A stretch of DNA of 64,000 nucleotides from Chlorokybus atmophyticus (taxonomy: Eukaryota; Streptophyta; Chlorokybophyceae; Chlorokybales; Chlorokybaceae). Under the pieces are notes generated by a model. That model was not told where the DNA came from. It was given only the letters and a program-made list of their open reading frames with translations, and did not search any database. Every line of letters begins with the position of its first letter. Position 1 is the stretch's first letter. The DNA is taken from the NCBI GenBank assembly GCA_009103225.1, contig RHPI01001037.1, positions 1,326,588-1,390,587 on the forward strand, in the 5' to 3' direction. Shown here one piece after another: positions 1 through 10,428 of the stretch. Both the position numbers and the translations under genes were made by a program.

Positions 1-1071
1 GCAACATTGACTGCTGTTGAAGGAGCTGAACCATCTGCAAAGCGGTGTGTCAGCGATTGCTGTGTCTTGATGGTTCGGATACAGCAACCTGGACAACAGC
101 GACAGGCAGAACCTGTGAGATGGACTTAATTACAGCATGTCCAATACCTTTTGGACCTAAAACGGACCTCAAACCGTCATACACTGTAAAGTAAACCTGC
201 GAGGGATGCAGTAAGATAAGCATAACCACCTCTGGGACAAGTTCTGATTGTCAGCTATAGGGATACAACAACAGCCAATGCTATATGTTACTGCTTCCCC
301 TTGTTACTAAAAGAGCAAAACATGTTGCGCATGCAGATAGGACCAATGCACAGCAACAACAAATAGATTGAAGACTGCAAGATTTTCGAGTAGGTTGCTA
401 TCTTACAAGGAACTGCTGTGCTGATAAAATGATCCTCACAACAGCAACTGACGGCGGTTTGTGAATGGGGTTATGGTGTTGCAATATTGACTGCATAGTA
501 TTGGAGTCTTACCGCCCAATTGGGCAACAACGCCACCATGGTAGGTGTGAGTCCCCTGTACAACCCGCGCACTCCCTCCTCCCTGAATATAACGCTCATA
601 CTTGCTGCGAACCAAGCATTGCACTGAGCGTGTGGCACACGGCGAAAAGCTGCGCAGTTTGCAAAATAGCAAAGCAGCAGACCAGCTTACATGAAAGCCC
701 ATGGAATTTGGGTAACTGACCCTGCTTAACGCGCTGCACTTGCAGCCGCGTCTTCACAACATCGAAGGGACAAACAAAAGCTGCAGCAATGGAACCTGCG
801 GACCGACCATGCTTCAATCACACAAACAACACAGTGCAGTAGAGCAGCATGCGCTACTCATGGCTGTGCGGTAGCACATTCGTAGTTGCTATGAGACAGT
901 ACTTGCTGAGGAGTGAAGCATAACTAAGCAGAAGTACAATAGAAGTACTATTGAGTAAAATAGACTTGACGGAAGGGAAAGCATTGCACCTGCCATGGCG
1001 CCGGAGACGGCATTGACGGTCCTGGGATCGTCAAACATCTTGCGCAGCTGGTTCGGCTCTGAGTTCAACAT
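1..1071 (-). CDS. Mitochondrial carrier family protein, NAD/FAD/folate type (3' end beyond window)
   Basis: Five exons on the minus strand: 1071-990, 795-691, 604-513, 196-148 and 34-1, then off the left edge. All junctions are GT-AG and in phase. The protein begins at ATG 1071 with a short leader, then a first helix with the [11 protein letters not shown] pattern and the carrier signature [10 protein letters not shown] (P-x-D-x-x-K-x-R). After about 25 matrix residues comes [12 protein letters not shown] and LLPNWAVYFTVYD. The LPNWAVYF stretch is characteristic of the NAD+/FAD/folate/pyrimidine branch of SLC25 carriers (plant NDT, animal SLC25A32/33/36). Only the first of three repeats and the start of the second are in the window. 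Family membership is very likely; the substrate is inferred from this branch motif. It could act in the inner mitochondrial or plastid envelope membrane. Confidence 0.9.
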
Positions 1072-2337
1072 GCAATTGGTGGCAACAGCCAGAATTGCTG
1101 TAGCGTGCGCTCAGGTGCAGCGGCCGCAGCACAACAGCTCACTAGGTTTTGCTTATATGCAACTCAACCAGGCGGCGGCAGGCGGCGCTTGTACCTAAGC
1201 GCCGCCCGCCGGCTCTCCATGGCCGGCACTGGCTTCTGCAGACATAGCAAGAGCACAGTCGTACGGGCTCGACTTGACGAGCAGCCTCCAGCAGGTTGAA
1301 TTGTGCAAACCAGCCACTGACTAGATGAGGACAAGCGCAAATTGAACCCTGGCCTAACCCCAAGCGACCTCCACCGTCGCCGCCGCCGCCGCCACCGCCG
1401 CCCAAGACCAAACCTGCCTGCTCCACAACGGCCGCGCGCAGACGCCCACCCAGCACCGCCAGCTGTCTACCACGCCAGTCCAGCAATGCAACAGGTAACC
1501 GGAGCTGCCCGCCGACAACGACGATCACCCCACCGCCGCCACCGCCGAGGACGAAGACGGCGACGACGACCACAAGTGCTGAGTGAGTCACTGGACCACT
1601 CAAACAATCCAGGGGACTGTAGCTCTGCCCGTGGTCATGGTGAAGATGTACCCCACTAGGCCTAGTGAACTAGTGGACCGTGATTTGTTTGATTGATCAA
1701 CGCGAAACACAAATGATGAGTGTAGTGTAGATGGGTCTTCCGAACGCGACCGTACGGATAGGGTGGCATGACCGACGTGGCATGCAGGCTAACGTGCGAC
1801 TGTGTGCATTACGTTGCGAGTTAGGTTGAATGGCCTCAAGTTGCGTGATTACACACAGACAAAGTCTCGTAAGTGACGAGTTGTAACGTACGCAAAAGTC
1901 TGGTCCTTTGCAAGTCTGCGTAACGTCAACGTCTGCCCTCAGACTAACGAGGACAGCATGTTGGTGTACAGCCCCCCACACACCCACACAAAGGCATGCA
2001 ACTCACTCCAGTCAAAACCTTAGCACACGCTGGACATGAGGGTCCAGAGGTAGTCATTGCAAGTAACACACAAGCCACAGTACTGGTAACTAAGTGTAAC
2101 TGGTACACCTGAAACGTGTCCTGCTGGTGCATGGAACTGTATTTGCATCGACATGCTTTACCTCTTGTTAAAAACCGGCAACATGCCTTGGCAAGATGGC
2201 GAATGATTGAGGGCGCAAACAAGACCCTCCAGCAAGAACCACTATTGCTCTACCTCTGATGATGAAATCAACAATCAGCAGCATGTTCTGCGCAGCTCCC
2301 GCACAAGTAGTGCCACTGGGCAACTTGCCAGGCTACA
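1072..2337. other. Intergenic spacer with CGN-rich stretch
   Basis: This lies between the head of the carrier gene and the tail of the serine hydrolase gene. It holds a GC-rich, (CCG/CGC)-like stretch around 1370-1600 that is open in several frames but shows no protein resemblance, and a small palindromic patch near 1650-1680 (CTAGGCCTAG, then ACTAGTG). It probably contains the carrier promoter and 5' UTR. No further gene is supported. Confidence 0.5.
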
Positions 2338-4526
2338 TCACATGCAAAGCCAGTATTGCTGTGCAGAACGAGCTAGCAGGAGCTGCGGCATTGTCGCCCG
2401 CACGACCGGCAACTGCGATGGCCTTACCCTCGCACCCGATCTGCGCAGTGGTGGTGGTTGCGCAGACGGGTGTGCACGGCGTGTAACCGAGGCACTGCTC
2501 TCCTCATCATGTTGTGGGTGTGTGCTTGCCACCGCTGCATCTTCAACAGGTGTCGTTGGGGTAAAGTCAAGCATGCTGGCAGATGGTTCAACCATAGCAG
2601 CATCTAGCGATGTTGCGCCCAAGTGCTGGAAGGGTGGTATCTGCCACAAGCACCTGGCCGCAACCTCCCCGAGATCAGCAAAGAAGTTGTCGGCGAACGG
2701 CTCGTACTCATACTTGTCATCGTTCATGACCCCGTTGCTATTCGTGTAGAGAGTCGCCGTCAAGAAGAAGCTGCAACCGGTTTCCATGTCCACAACAAAC
2801 CTGCCAACCAACCCAGAAAGGTCATGTCATGCGCATACAGACGCCATCCCAACAGAACAACCACATATTGCTTACAAGGTATATATGCAATATGGAACTT
2901 ACGCATTCTCAATGGTGAAACCGTATGCGCGGCCTATCTTATTGTAGATACGGATTGCTCGCTTGTCTTTTACGCGGCCGAGCCCAGGAAGCAAAAACTG
3001 TGCAAATGGTTGGTGTGAGAGGTGACAAGTCACAGCGAATACACGCGCAGTACTCCAACAGATAATAGTTGAGCGCTGACTTTGCAGTAGTCATCGGGAT
3101 AATCCTTGGCATTGAACGCGGGAAAGGACGACTGAGCAGGAAACTGCACCATCGCCTCCCGCAGAAATGCTACTTGACCTTCATTCAACTGGAAGCACTT
3201 GTCTCCAACGCTCTACTGACAAGGCCATGTCTGAGTTTGACACAGCATGACAACCAACATCAACATGACTCACCAAGTGTAACAGTTCACCTCAATATCC
3301 GGCCGCAGCAACTTCACCAGTGTGTCTTGAAGGTCTTGCAATGATATGCGGCTTTTCATCGACATGTCCAAAGGCTCATCTACCTTTACGTGAAGAGCAC
3401 AGAACCATTCTTGAGCTGCAAAGTACACAATAACGCAAAGGTTGCGCAGCCTACCTTCGAGCCTTGGTCAATGTGTGCTTGGCCAACAAGATAGCCAGGA
3501 ATCGAGCGGTTGTCTCCAAGGTCCAACTCACACTGTCGAGGCGGTAGACAGAAAGCCCCCGATGTGGCGTGTATCTCAATCGCCGGAGACATATGATTAA
3601 ACTCGGCGCTGCGAACAACTTGCAATCTGCCGCGTATGCGAGTCGTGTCCAAGCCTGCAGACCACCTGAAAACGAACAGATAGGTTTGATGACGGCAGTT
3701 GAGTGAGGCACAAAAGATGTGTACGGTGCTGCCAGGCAGTTCTTGTTAGGAGCAGAGTGTTGTTGTGCACACTTACATTACCTCATTCACAGCACGCTGC
3801 CCAGCAAAAGAGTAGAGATGGTTGTATGCAATATTGTCGGAAACCTGAAGATGCACACATACAACCTGTTACCTTTATCTACAAACACACATGCGTTTGT
3901 TCACCCTACCAGGAAGAGCTTGCGCAGGTCTTCAGCAATTGTGAACGCGTGCGGCACATTGGACGGGCCCTTCTCACCATCATCACCCTCCTTCTGCGCG
4001 TCATCCACATTGAGGGGGTGGAGCGTGATTGGTGTGGTGACCGACACTTCAGCACCTGGTGCAAGCACGTTGCAAAAATCAAACGCATGCACAGCATTGT
4101 ATAAGCTACAGACAGCATGGTAGGTAAGTTGTGCATGCGTTGCACGCACTCACCAAACTTCCGCCCCAGTGCTTGAAGCTCGTGCAAAGCAGCTATGGCA
4201 GCGCACAGCTTGATAGTACTGCAGCATAGCATAGCAATTGTTCACTTCAACAGTTTCACAATTGCAACCCAGCCAAGCACAGTGCAATGTGTGTGAGCAC
4301 TATGGAAAACATGCAAGTCAACTCTCTGCCTCCACCTTGCGGGATAGAAGTACTCGCTGTCCACTCTGTAGCCATGTCGAAGGAGTTGAGGCCTGCTGCG
4401 GCTGAAGTTGTGCCGCACCTCCGACAGCAGCAGCTGGAAGCGGAAGCGCTCAGGGTCGTCAAGCACGGCGCCGAACTTGTGAGGGTGGGCGGCAAGCAGC
4501 TTCTGGAGGAAAGCACTGTTGTTGTC
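2338..4526 (-). CDS. Class A beta-lactamase-fold serine hydrolase (first exon not found)
   Basis: Nine phase-consistent minus-strand exons: 4526-4336, 4218-4154, 4055-3910, 3844-3777, 3665-3455, 3383-3274, 3210-3081, 2997-2903 and 2800-2338 (stop). The start and any signal sequence lie upstream and were not resolved. Early sequence reads HGYRVDSEYFYPAS followed by TIKL. The catalytic Ser of the S-x-x-K motif (STIK) is split across the first intron. A second motif, VSDNIAYNHLY, supplies the S-D-N triad typical of class A beta-lactamases. Later segments (LREAMVQFP, AKDYPDDYC, KIGRAYGF, SNGVMNDDKYEYE) resemble long serine hydrolases I know mainly from Bacteroidota. The KTG-type third motif was not located. 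About the last 100 residues are low-complexity Pro/Ala/Ser. Fold and catalytic Ser/Lys are well supported; substrate is unknown, and a role in antibiotic resistance is not implied. Confidence 0.85.
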
Positions 4527-5126
4527 CTGCGTGGAAGCAAGGTACATTTGTTTCATAGGCAGCATGCTTGAGCCGTGCTTAAACTCAGCGGCTGATTTAC
4601 ACATGGACAAGACGCCTCCCAGCACTCGCAATGCTTACCATGTGTCTGCTGCTGGCCTGTCTTCTCTGCTACTAGGTCGGAGATTGAGGAGAGTCGCTCA
4701 CGTTGGCAACATGCACCAGTAGAAACAGCGCCTGGCGCGTTACCTGCCGCGTCCTCCTCCTCCGCCGCCGTCAGCCTACCACATTACTCCATAGCATGCG
4801 CTGCTGCAATGTCATTTCCCCTCTCGCGCGTGCGACTTGCTAGCAGTGCGGCACGCCACTGTGAAGCACACCAGCATGCGGACAACGCTGATGCTACTGT
4901 AAGTGCATTCTCAAAGAGTAGATATCTGCTCATAATGCCGATGATGTGGCACAACACGCCATGAACACACAGCAAGTAACGTTGTCAGCTGCCCGTATAT
5001 GCTGTGTGCTGTGTAGCGGATGGCATGTGCTTGTCGCTTACTGCCTACTTCGCATCCCATACACACGCAGTGTATACAATAGCAGCTCTTGCATGTGAGA
5101 GTGGAATGGCTGCCACCCACCTTCCC

Positions 5127-5154
5127 AGAGAGAGAGAGAGAGAGAGAGAGAGAG
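5127..5154. repeat. (AG)n microsatellite
   Basis: Fourteen AG dinucleotides in a row, directly visible. Confidence 0.95.
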
Positions 5155-5443
5155 TTGCAGGCAAAGTTTGCTGGCATGCGAGTACACATTCCATCTCAGG
5201 AGGTCCTGTCTAATCGTTTCAACACAGCGGTATAGCGTCCAAATGTGATCGTTGCGTGAGTCTGCGACACTTCTTGCCGGTTGTGTTGCGCATCTTGAAG
5301 CAGGCAGTGATTCAAGGCCACCAACAACAGCTCCCAGCATCCCTGCCAACCCAACGAACTTTTGCTAAAGGATGTGCATTTATCTAATGGGCTGTGTGCA
5401 TGGTATTCTATGCACTCACGCAGCAGCGGTATGGCTATAGCTC

Positions 5444-5446
<3 letters not shown>

Positions 5447-5491
<45 letters not shown>
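5447..5491. repeat. (CA)n microsatellite
   Basis: About 22 uninterrupted CA units, followed by a C/A-rich stretch (ACCCCACCACCC). Confidence 0.95.
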
Positions 5492-6949
5492 CCCCACCAC
5501 CCAACCCCACCAGCACCACCTAACTGCCAGCGCTACACAGTGCAGTGCCCTAGTGCCACAGTGCAGCATTGCATGCCAGCCTGCAGAACGAGAGGCAGAG
5601 CAGAGGGGCGGGGCAGAGGGGCCTTGCCAGATCAGCAGCGACGAGGGTTTGCAGTCGAGGCGACGGCATAATGACAGCAGTAGGAGGAGGGGGAGGCGGA
5701 GGAGAGAGAACAGGCGGAGCGGGGGAGGAAGAAGTAGGGAAGCAGGGGGAGGGACAGACGGAGAGGGAGAGAGGGAGGGAGACTGTTGGAAAGGGGGAGA
5801 GAGGGAGGGAGAGGGGAGTGCGCTGCATGCTGCCTGCTGCTGTTACGCTGCACCTGGACTACCGCGGTTGACGCTGCTGCTCATGTGTTGCACAGGTAAT
5901 TAACCAACAATACGCTTGTATGCATGTCTAACGGGGGAATCTACAGTAGGGTAGTGTGGTAGGTAAACAGGCAGTCAATATAGCCCGGTGGTGGTGTATG
6001 TGACTGTGTTTGCATGCTGGTTGGTATGCTATGCTGTTGTGACGTCATGCATGTCGCCAATTGTCTCGCGCATATCCTGTACACACACACACACATGTGT
6101 CGCAAGTGTATGTTCAACTTACAATGACTTTTGTCAACACAATAACAGGTGACAAGCTACAGTCTACTCTCCTTATAAGTATACACTTGGTCCTTACAAA
6201 ACATATACCTGTAGGGTAGATATTTACCTCCATATAAGTATATATATGTTTACACGTATATAAGTTTATAATATACTTACAGACAGACAAGTGTATAGTG
6301 TACCGCAATTTTCTTTGCAAGCATAGGTATACTTACAGTGAACCGCGCGGCGTCACGCAGCAAGTCGACGCTGCGGCATTGCGCAAGAGCGTTACACAGT
6401 GACGATGTAATAGGCATGGATGACAGTACGTAGCTATGTGTGACGATATTGCTGTACTAGTAATGAGAGAGTTACACAGTGACGATGTGACGCTGCTGCG
6501 CGACGTGACCCTCCTTGTAAGTATACTCTCTGCTAAACTTGCGAAATCTATTGAAAAGTATTCAATGTTTACATGTATATAAGTATTATTTACAACCAAC
6601 AATATTTGCTAGGTAAACCATCAATTCCTTGATATTTTATGTTTATAGGGCAATTGTACTTACAAAGACGATACTTATAGCCCGAGTATACTGTACTCAT
6701 GTTGCAAGACTTGCAACACGAGTGGTTGTCCACAACTAATCAACCAAGGTCAGCCCGGTCCAACAGAAGGCTGCTGAGCTGCAAACTGCGCCATGTGCGT
6801 GCGTGCATGTTGCCACAAACAAGCTGCTACACAAAGCTACCGCTAGAAGCAACAGATCGCAACAAGCTGCCACATGTTCACTGTCTCAGCTTGGCAGCAA
6901 CATTGCAGTGGACTGTGAAACTCACAGCTATCAATATGCGTCGCGCTAA

Positions 6950-9459
6950 TCAATGAAGCTCAGGACGCCGCAGCTCCACGGGCAGCAAAGACTCGTCCCT
7001 TGCCAGTACCGCCGCCGCGACGACCTCCCCGAGCCACGCATGATGCACCAACCCGCGAGCGCCAAGCCCAACCGCTACCCACGCATCCGCTCCATGCTCA
7101 TGCTCCCGCCGCGGCAACATACGCGCCAGCGGCAAAGAGCCCAAGTCCGTCCTCGGCAGCATCGCGCGAACTCCTGAGTTTACCTGTTGCAATTGCCAGC
7201 GCGACACGGGTGAGAAGATGTCGGATGCTTTGGACAAGAGCTGCTCGGAAACCGCACGAGCCTCCTCTTCTGGCACTTGAGGGTTTGTATCAGCTTCGCC
7301 CCACTCTTTCGTTGCGCCCACAGTCATGCTGTAGGGCCCGTGTGCTGCGATCCATGTCGATCCCACAATGCTTGGTGCGTCTTCTGGAAAGCAGCTGCAT
7401 GATAAATGTGCCGTTCGTCAATAACGACGAGCAGAACATAAAGGGAATGTACAGGCGGCGTAACCATGCAAGTGCTGCTTGATGGTACAGTTGTGAGAAA
7501 GACTTATCAACTTGCAAGCAATGATTCTGTGGTGGTTCTCACCCGTTTGACGCCTCTCCTTCATTCTGCTCTGGAGCCATCAGCCGCAACACCCTTCCTC
7601 TGCAGAAAGACAGAGGCAACTGCAGCGCCTGAACCTCGGCAATCTGCTGAGCAGCGGCGCCGGCAGCCACCACAATTGCCGTATACCCTTCTGCAAGAAT
7701 GGCAAGATGTAATGTACTACTTTGTATACCTAGTGATGAGCCATCCGTGTGTTGTGCCAGACAGGCACAATGCTAGAAATCCACAGCTGTGTCCAAGGCA
7801 TGTACCTACATATCAGGCAAGCAAAGTACAACAGGCAATTGCGTGCAACACAACTTACGGCATTGAAGTGCAGCCAGATTAGAAACAGACTCCAGACGTA
7901 ATCTAGCATCTGAGCCGGGAGGGCCTCGTTTAGCCTCAATCCGGCAAGCCTCCCACAAACCCTGTGTCGTAGTGGATGAAACAGATGCACCTTAGGGCGT
8001 ACCGCCACATGTCTGTATTAGCTGTGATCACTTTGCATGACATATAGCCTTACCTTGAGGTACCTGCTCGGATCAAGAACTATTCCCTCTGGGATGTGCA
8101 AGGCAGCGTTCCCTGGAGGAGGCGCCAATCCTAGCACCAGATTGACAGCCTCATCTCCAGACAGACATCGTGCTCCAGCGGATGCATTCTGCTTGTGTTA
8201 GACTCTCAACAACAGGGTCAAGTTGTAATGCAATTTGCAACAAATACTTTTGGAGACAGTGAAATACACACCTTTTTGAAGTCGAGGGCCTGCTTCGCAT
8301 TGAGTGCAGGCCTTAGGATGCCACTGCAAGCACAAACTTGGTGGTGTAGCAAAAGCTTATGCCGACAACAGTGCGAGTGTATTGCATGCGTTGAGTTGGA
8401 GGGTGGGGTGTGCGAGGGGAGGGGAGGCAGCCAGTAACAAGCAATCAAGCCAGCAAGCACGAAGCAGTTACCTTACCAGCGCCACGCTAGTTGTTGTTGG
8501 TCAATCGACGCCTCCTCGGCGGCTGCCACGAGCCGCTTGGCTGCACGGAACCCTTCCCCACCATACCAAAGCAGCTTGCCTGTCATGAGCCGCACTTGAT
8601 TGCTGCACATGGGAAGCGCAGTATGCATAACCGTGCACCGTCTTCAGAAGAAGAAGCGCAGTTCAAGCGCATTTCAAGAATGGCTTTTACCCTTTGGTGA
8701 GTACGGGTGCAGAAGTCCTCCAGCAACTCCGGAGGCACCTCCGGCAATGCCCACAGCATCATAGAGATCCACGGCGACAGGTACACCTGTCCTGGCATGC
8801 TGGAGACCAAAGACAATGTTACTGCATATGTCTGTTGAACAACGTGAACCTGGTACGCTACAGCAATGACATTGTGTAAAGCACATGCACCGCTGACACA
8901 GCGCGTGCCAGCAGAGCCACTGCGGATTGCAAGCAGTACTAACGGCTGAAACTGGGGGCCTCAAGACAGTATACCTAGCAACGCATGCAAGCTATCAGAG
9001 TGTTGAGCTGTGGGGTCAACAGCTCGACAGACAGTTGCACAAATAGGATGAAAGAAGCATAGCGACGTGCTCACCTGCAACAGGTGGTATGCGATCGCAA
9101 TTCCAGCGAAACCAGCACCAATCACCGCAAATCTGCGCAAACAAAGGGTGGATAACATGATCCAGCCTTGCTGTGTACATTCCTAGCGCCGGTGTAAGCA
9201 CGCATGGACAACGTGCAACTGAGGGTGCAGCGGTAACGAAAGTTGCACGTTGTCATGCATGCCCAGCGACCCGTCCTTACCGTTTGGGAGGCGCGGGCGA
9301 GATTTGAGTGCTGTGCTGTGCAGAATCAGCAGCATCTGCAACCACCCCTACCCTCGCAGGCCTCCTGCAAAGCTGCGGCAAGCCCCGCCGCAGCTTTGGC
9401 GTTGCCGACCGGAGCGGCAGTAGCTGCAGCTGGTGCTGATGAGCGCCCAAGCGCATCAT
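6950..9459 (-). CDS. FAD-dependent oxidoreductase (DAO fold, MnmC oxidoreductase-like), probably organellar
   Basis: Nine exons: 9459-9281 (start chosen at the first in-frame ATG), 9132-9075, 8799-8691, 8579-8477, 8323-8272, 8188-8054, 7961-7859, 7690-7543 and 7394-6950; phases agree throughout, giving about 443 residues. The first ~60 residues are rich in Arg, Leu, Pro and Gln and suit a plastid or mitochondrial presequence. Exon 2 gives the Rossmann motif FAVIGAGFAGIAIAYHLL (GxGxxG). Exon 3 has GGASGVAGGLLHPYSPKGK, the FAD-contact region of this plant/cyanobacterial family. Later come GILRPALNAKQA, the IVVAAGAAA strand, PEDAPSIVGSTW and GLGARGLVHHAWLGE near the C-terminus. Relatives include the FAD domain of MnmC (tRNA wobble-uridine modification) and uncharacterised plant oxidoreductases. 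The true substrate cannot be assigned from sequence. It lies about 1 kb downstream of miaA on the same strand. Confidence 0.9.
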
Positions 9460-10428
9460 GCTGGCAGTCAACGCAGCGCCATAAGGTTGGCTGAGTTCCT
9501 CGCTCCCGCCACCAACACCGCAGCAGCCATTTCGCTGTGGCGGCGGCAGGGCTGTCGATGTTGCTGCGGACAAAGGCAGTGGATTTGGCCAAGTATGCCG
9601 TTATTCAAGGCGCGCACTCTAAGCACCCTGGGTGATAGGCTCACTGATAGCATGACTTGGACCTGGTGTGCACCCCGTGTGGCCTGTGAGACTAATCAAT
9701 GAATCTAACTGCTAATAACTTAAAGGTCACCAATTCAATATTTTGTAGTCATGATGTAAGCGTACTTAAGACTCACATGCACAGTGGTATATGTTGCAAT
9801 TGACTTAATCTTGCCTTACGCGAGCACTTTCAAGCTGATTGCAGCATTGAAGGCCTCTGAGGTGATAAGTTGGCTCTGCTGTGCACGTGGTTGGCTGTTA
9901 TCTCCCCTTGCGTCCAACCGGCCTGCTTGCTTGCCCCTGAATGCGTCTAGGGTCTAGCGTTGGTTGTGCGTTAGGTTGGTCACTGTAAGCGCCGGTCTGA
10001 GCCTCTCTAACTGTTGCTTGCTTGGTGTGATTGTGCTGGCTGTGTTTGCTGTGGCTGCGACTATGTGACTTGCACATATCTTTGCACTCGGTAGCTTTAT
10101 GGCTGTCGCGTAGTGCAATAACGAATTGACAGGCGCTGCATACAAGGTAGCGTGCGAGGCAAATAACAGCTGCGCTGCACGCCAATGCCAGCAGCACCTG
10201 AAGACTAAACCCCAGTAGACAGCTGAGGACAGTGCTTGGACATGGAACGCTCACGCCAAGCTCCGCGTTAGCGGATGTGTAGCTGTCATACGGTACTTAC
10301 GCAGAGCTATGCCACAACTGGCGATGTGAACCCAACTGATGGCAGGATGACTCGTTTCGGACATGTGTCAAACTTGTCGTCTGATGATTGGCGAGTAGTG
10401 CGAGTAGCTGTAGTCCATTGCATCCGGT
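9460..10428. other. Spacer between miaA and the FAD oxidoreductase
   Basis: The right part is the 3' end region of miaA; the left part should hold the oxidoreductase promoter and 5' UTR. A minus-strand open frame at about 10254-9898 contains one hydrophobic stretch but lacks an ATG at its head and resembles nothing known to me, so no gene is called. Confidence 0.45.

Larger units (their letters stand above)
4527..6949. other. Spacer with simple repeats and AT-rich tract; no gene seen
   Basis: The proximal part should contain the missing 5' exon of the serine hydrolase; an exon-like GAG/GCG-rich segment ending in a GTAACG donor is present near 4740-4790, but its start could not be fixed. Further on are (AG)n at 5127-5154, (CA)n at 5447-5491 and a purine-rich GGGAGA tract at about 5685-5817. 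From 6100 to 6700 the DNA is AT-rich, with several near copies of ATAAGTATA and two copies of GTTACACAGTGACGATGT (about 6389 and 6470). No coding segment resembling a protein was found. Confidence 0.5.

Noticed and set aside
1142-1603. Long GC-rich minus-strand open frame upstream of the first carrier
   Set aside because: Gly/Val/Arg low complexity caused by CGN repeats, and no family pattern; probably UTR or spacer.
5394-5903. Long plus-strand open frame over the (CA)n and GGGAGA tracts
   Set aside because: Composed almost wholly of microsatellite translation (THTHTH, GRRRR).
6376-6500. Spaced repeats GTTACACAGTGACGATGT, considered as a CRISPR-like or promoter array
   Set aside because: Only two copies, unequal context, eukaryotic nuclear DNA; no array.
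9898-10254. Minus-strand open frame with one hydrophobic stretch
   Set aside because: No ATG at the head, no splice partners and no recognisable motif; it lies between the miaA 3' end and the oxidoreductase promoter.
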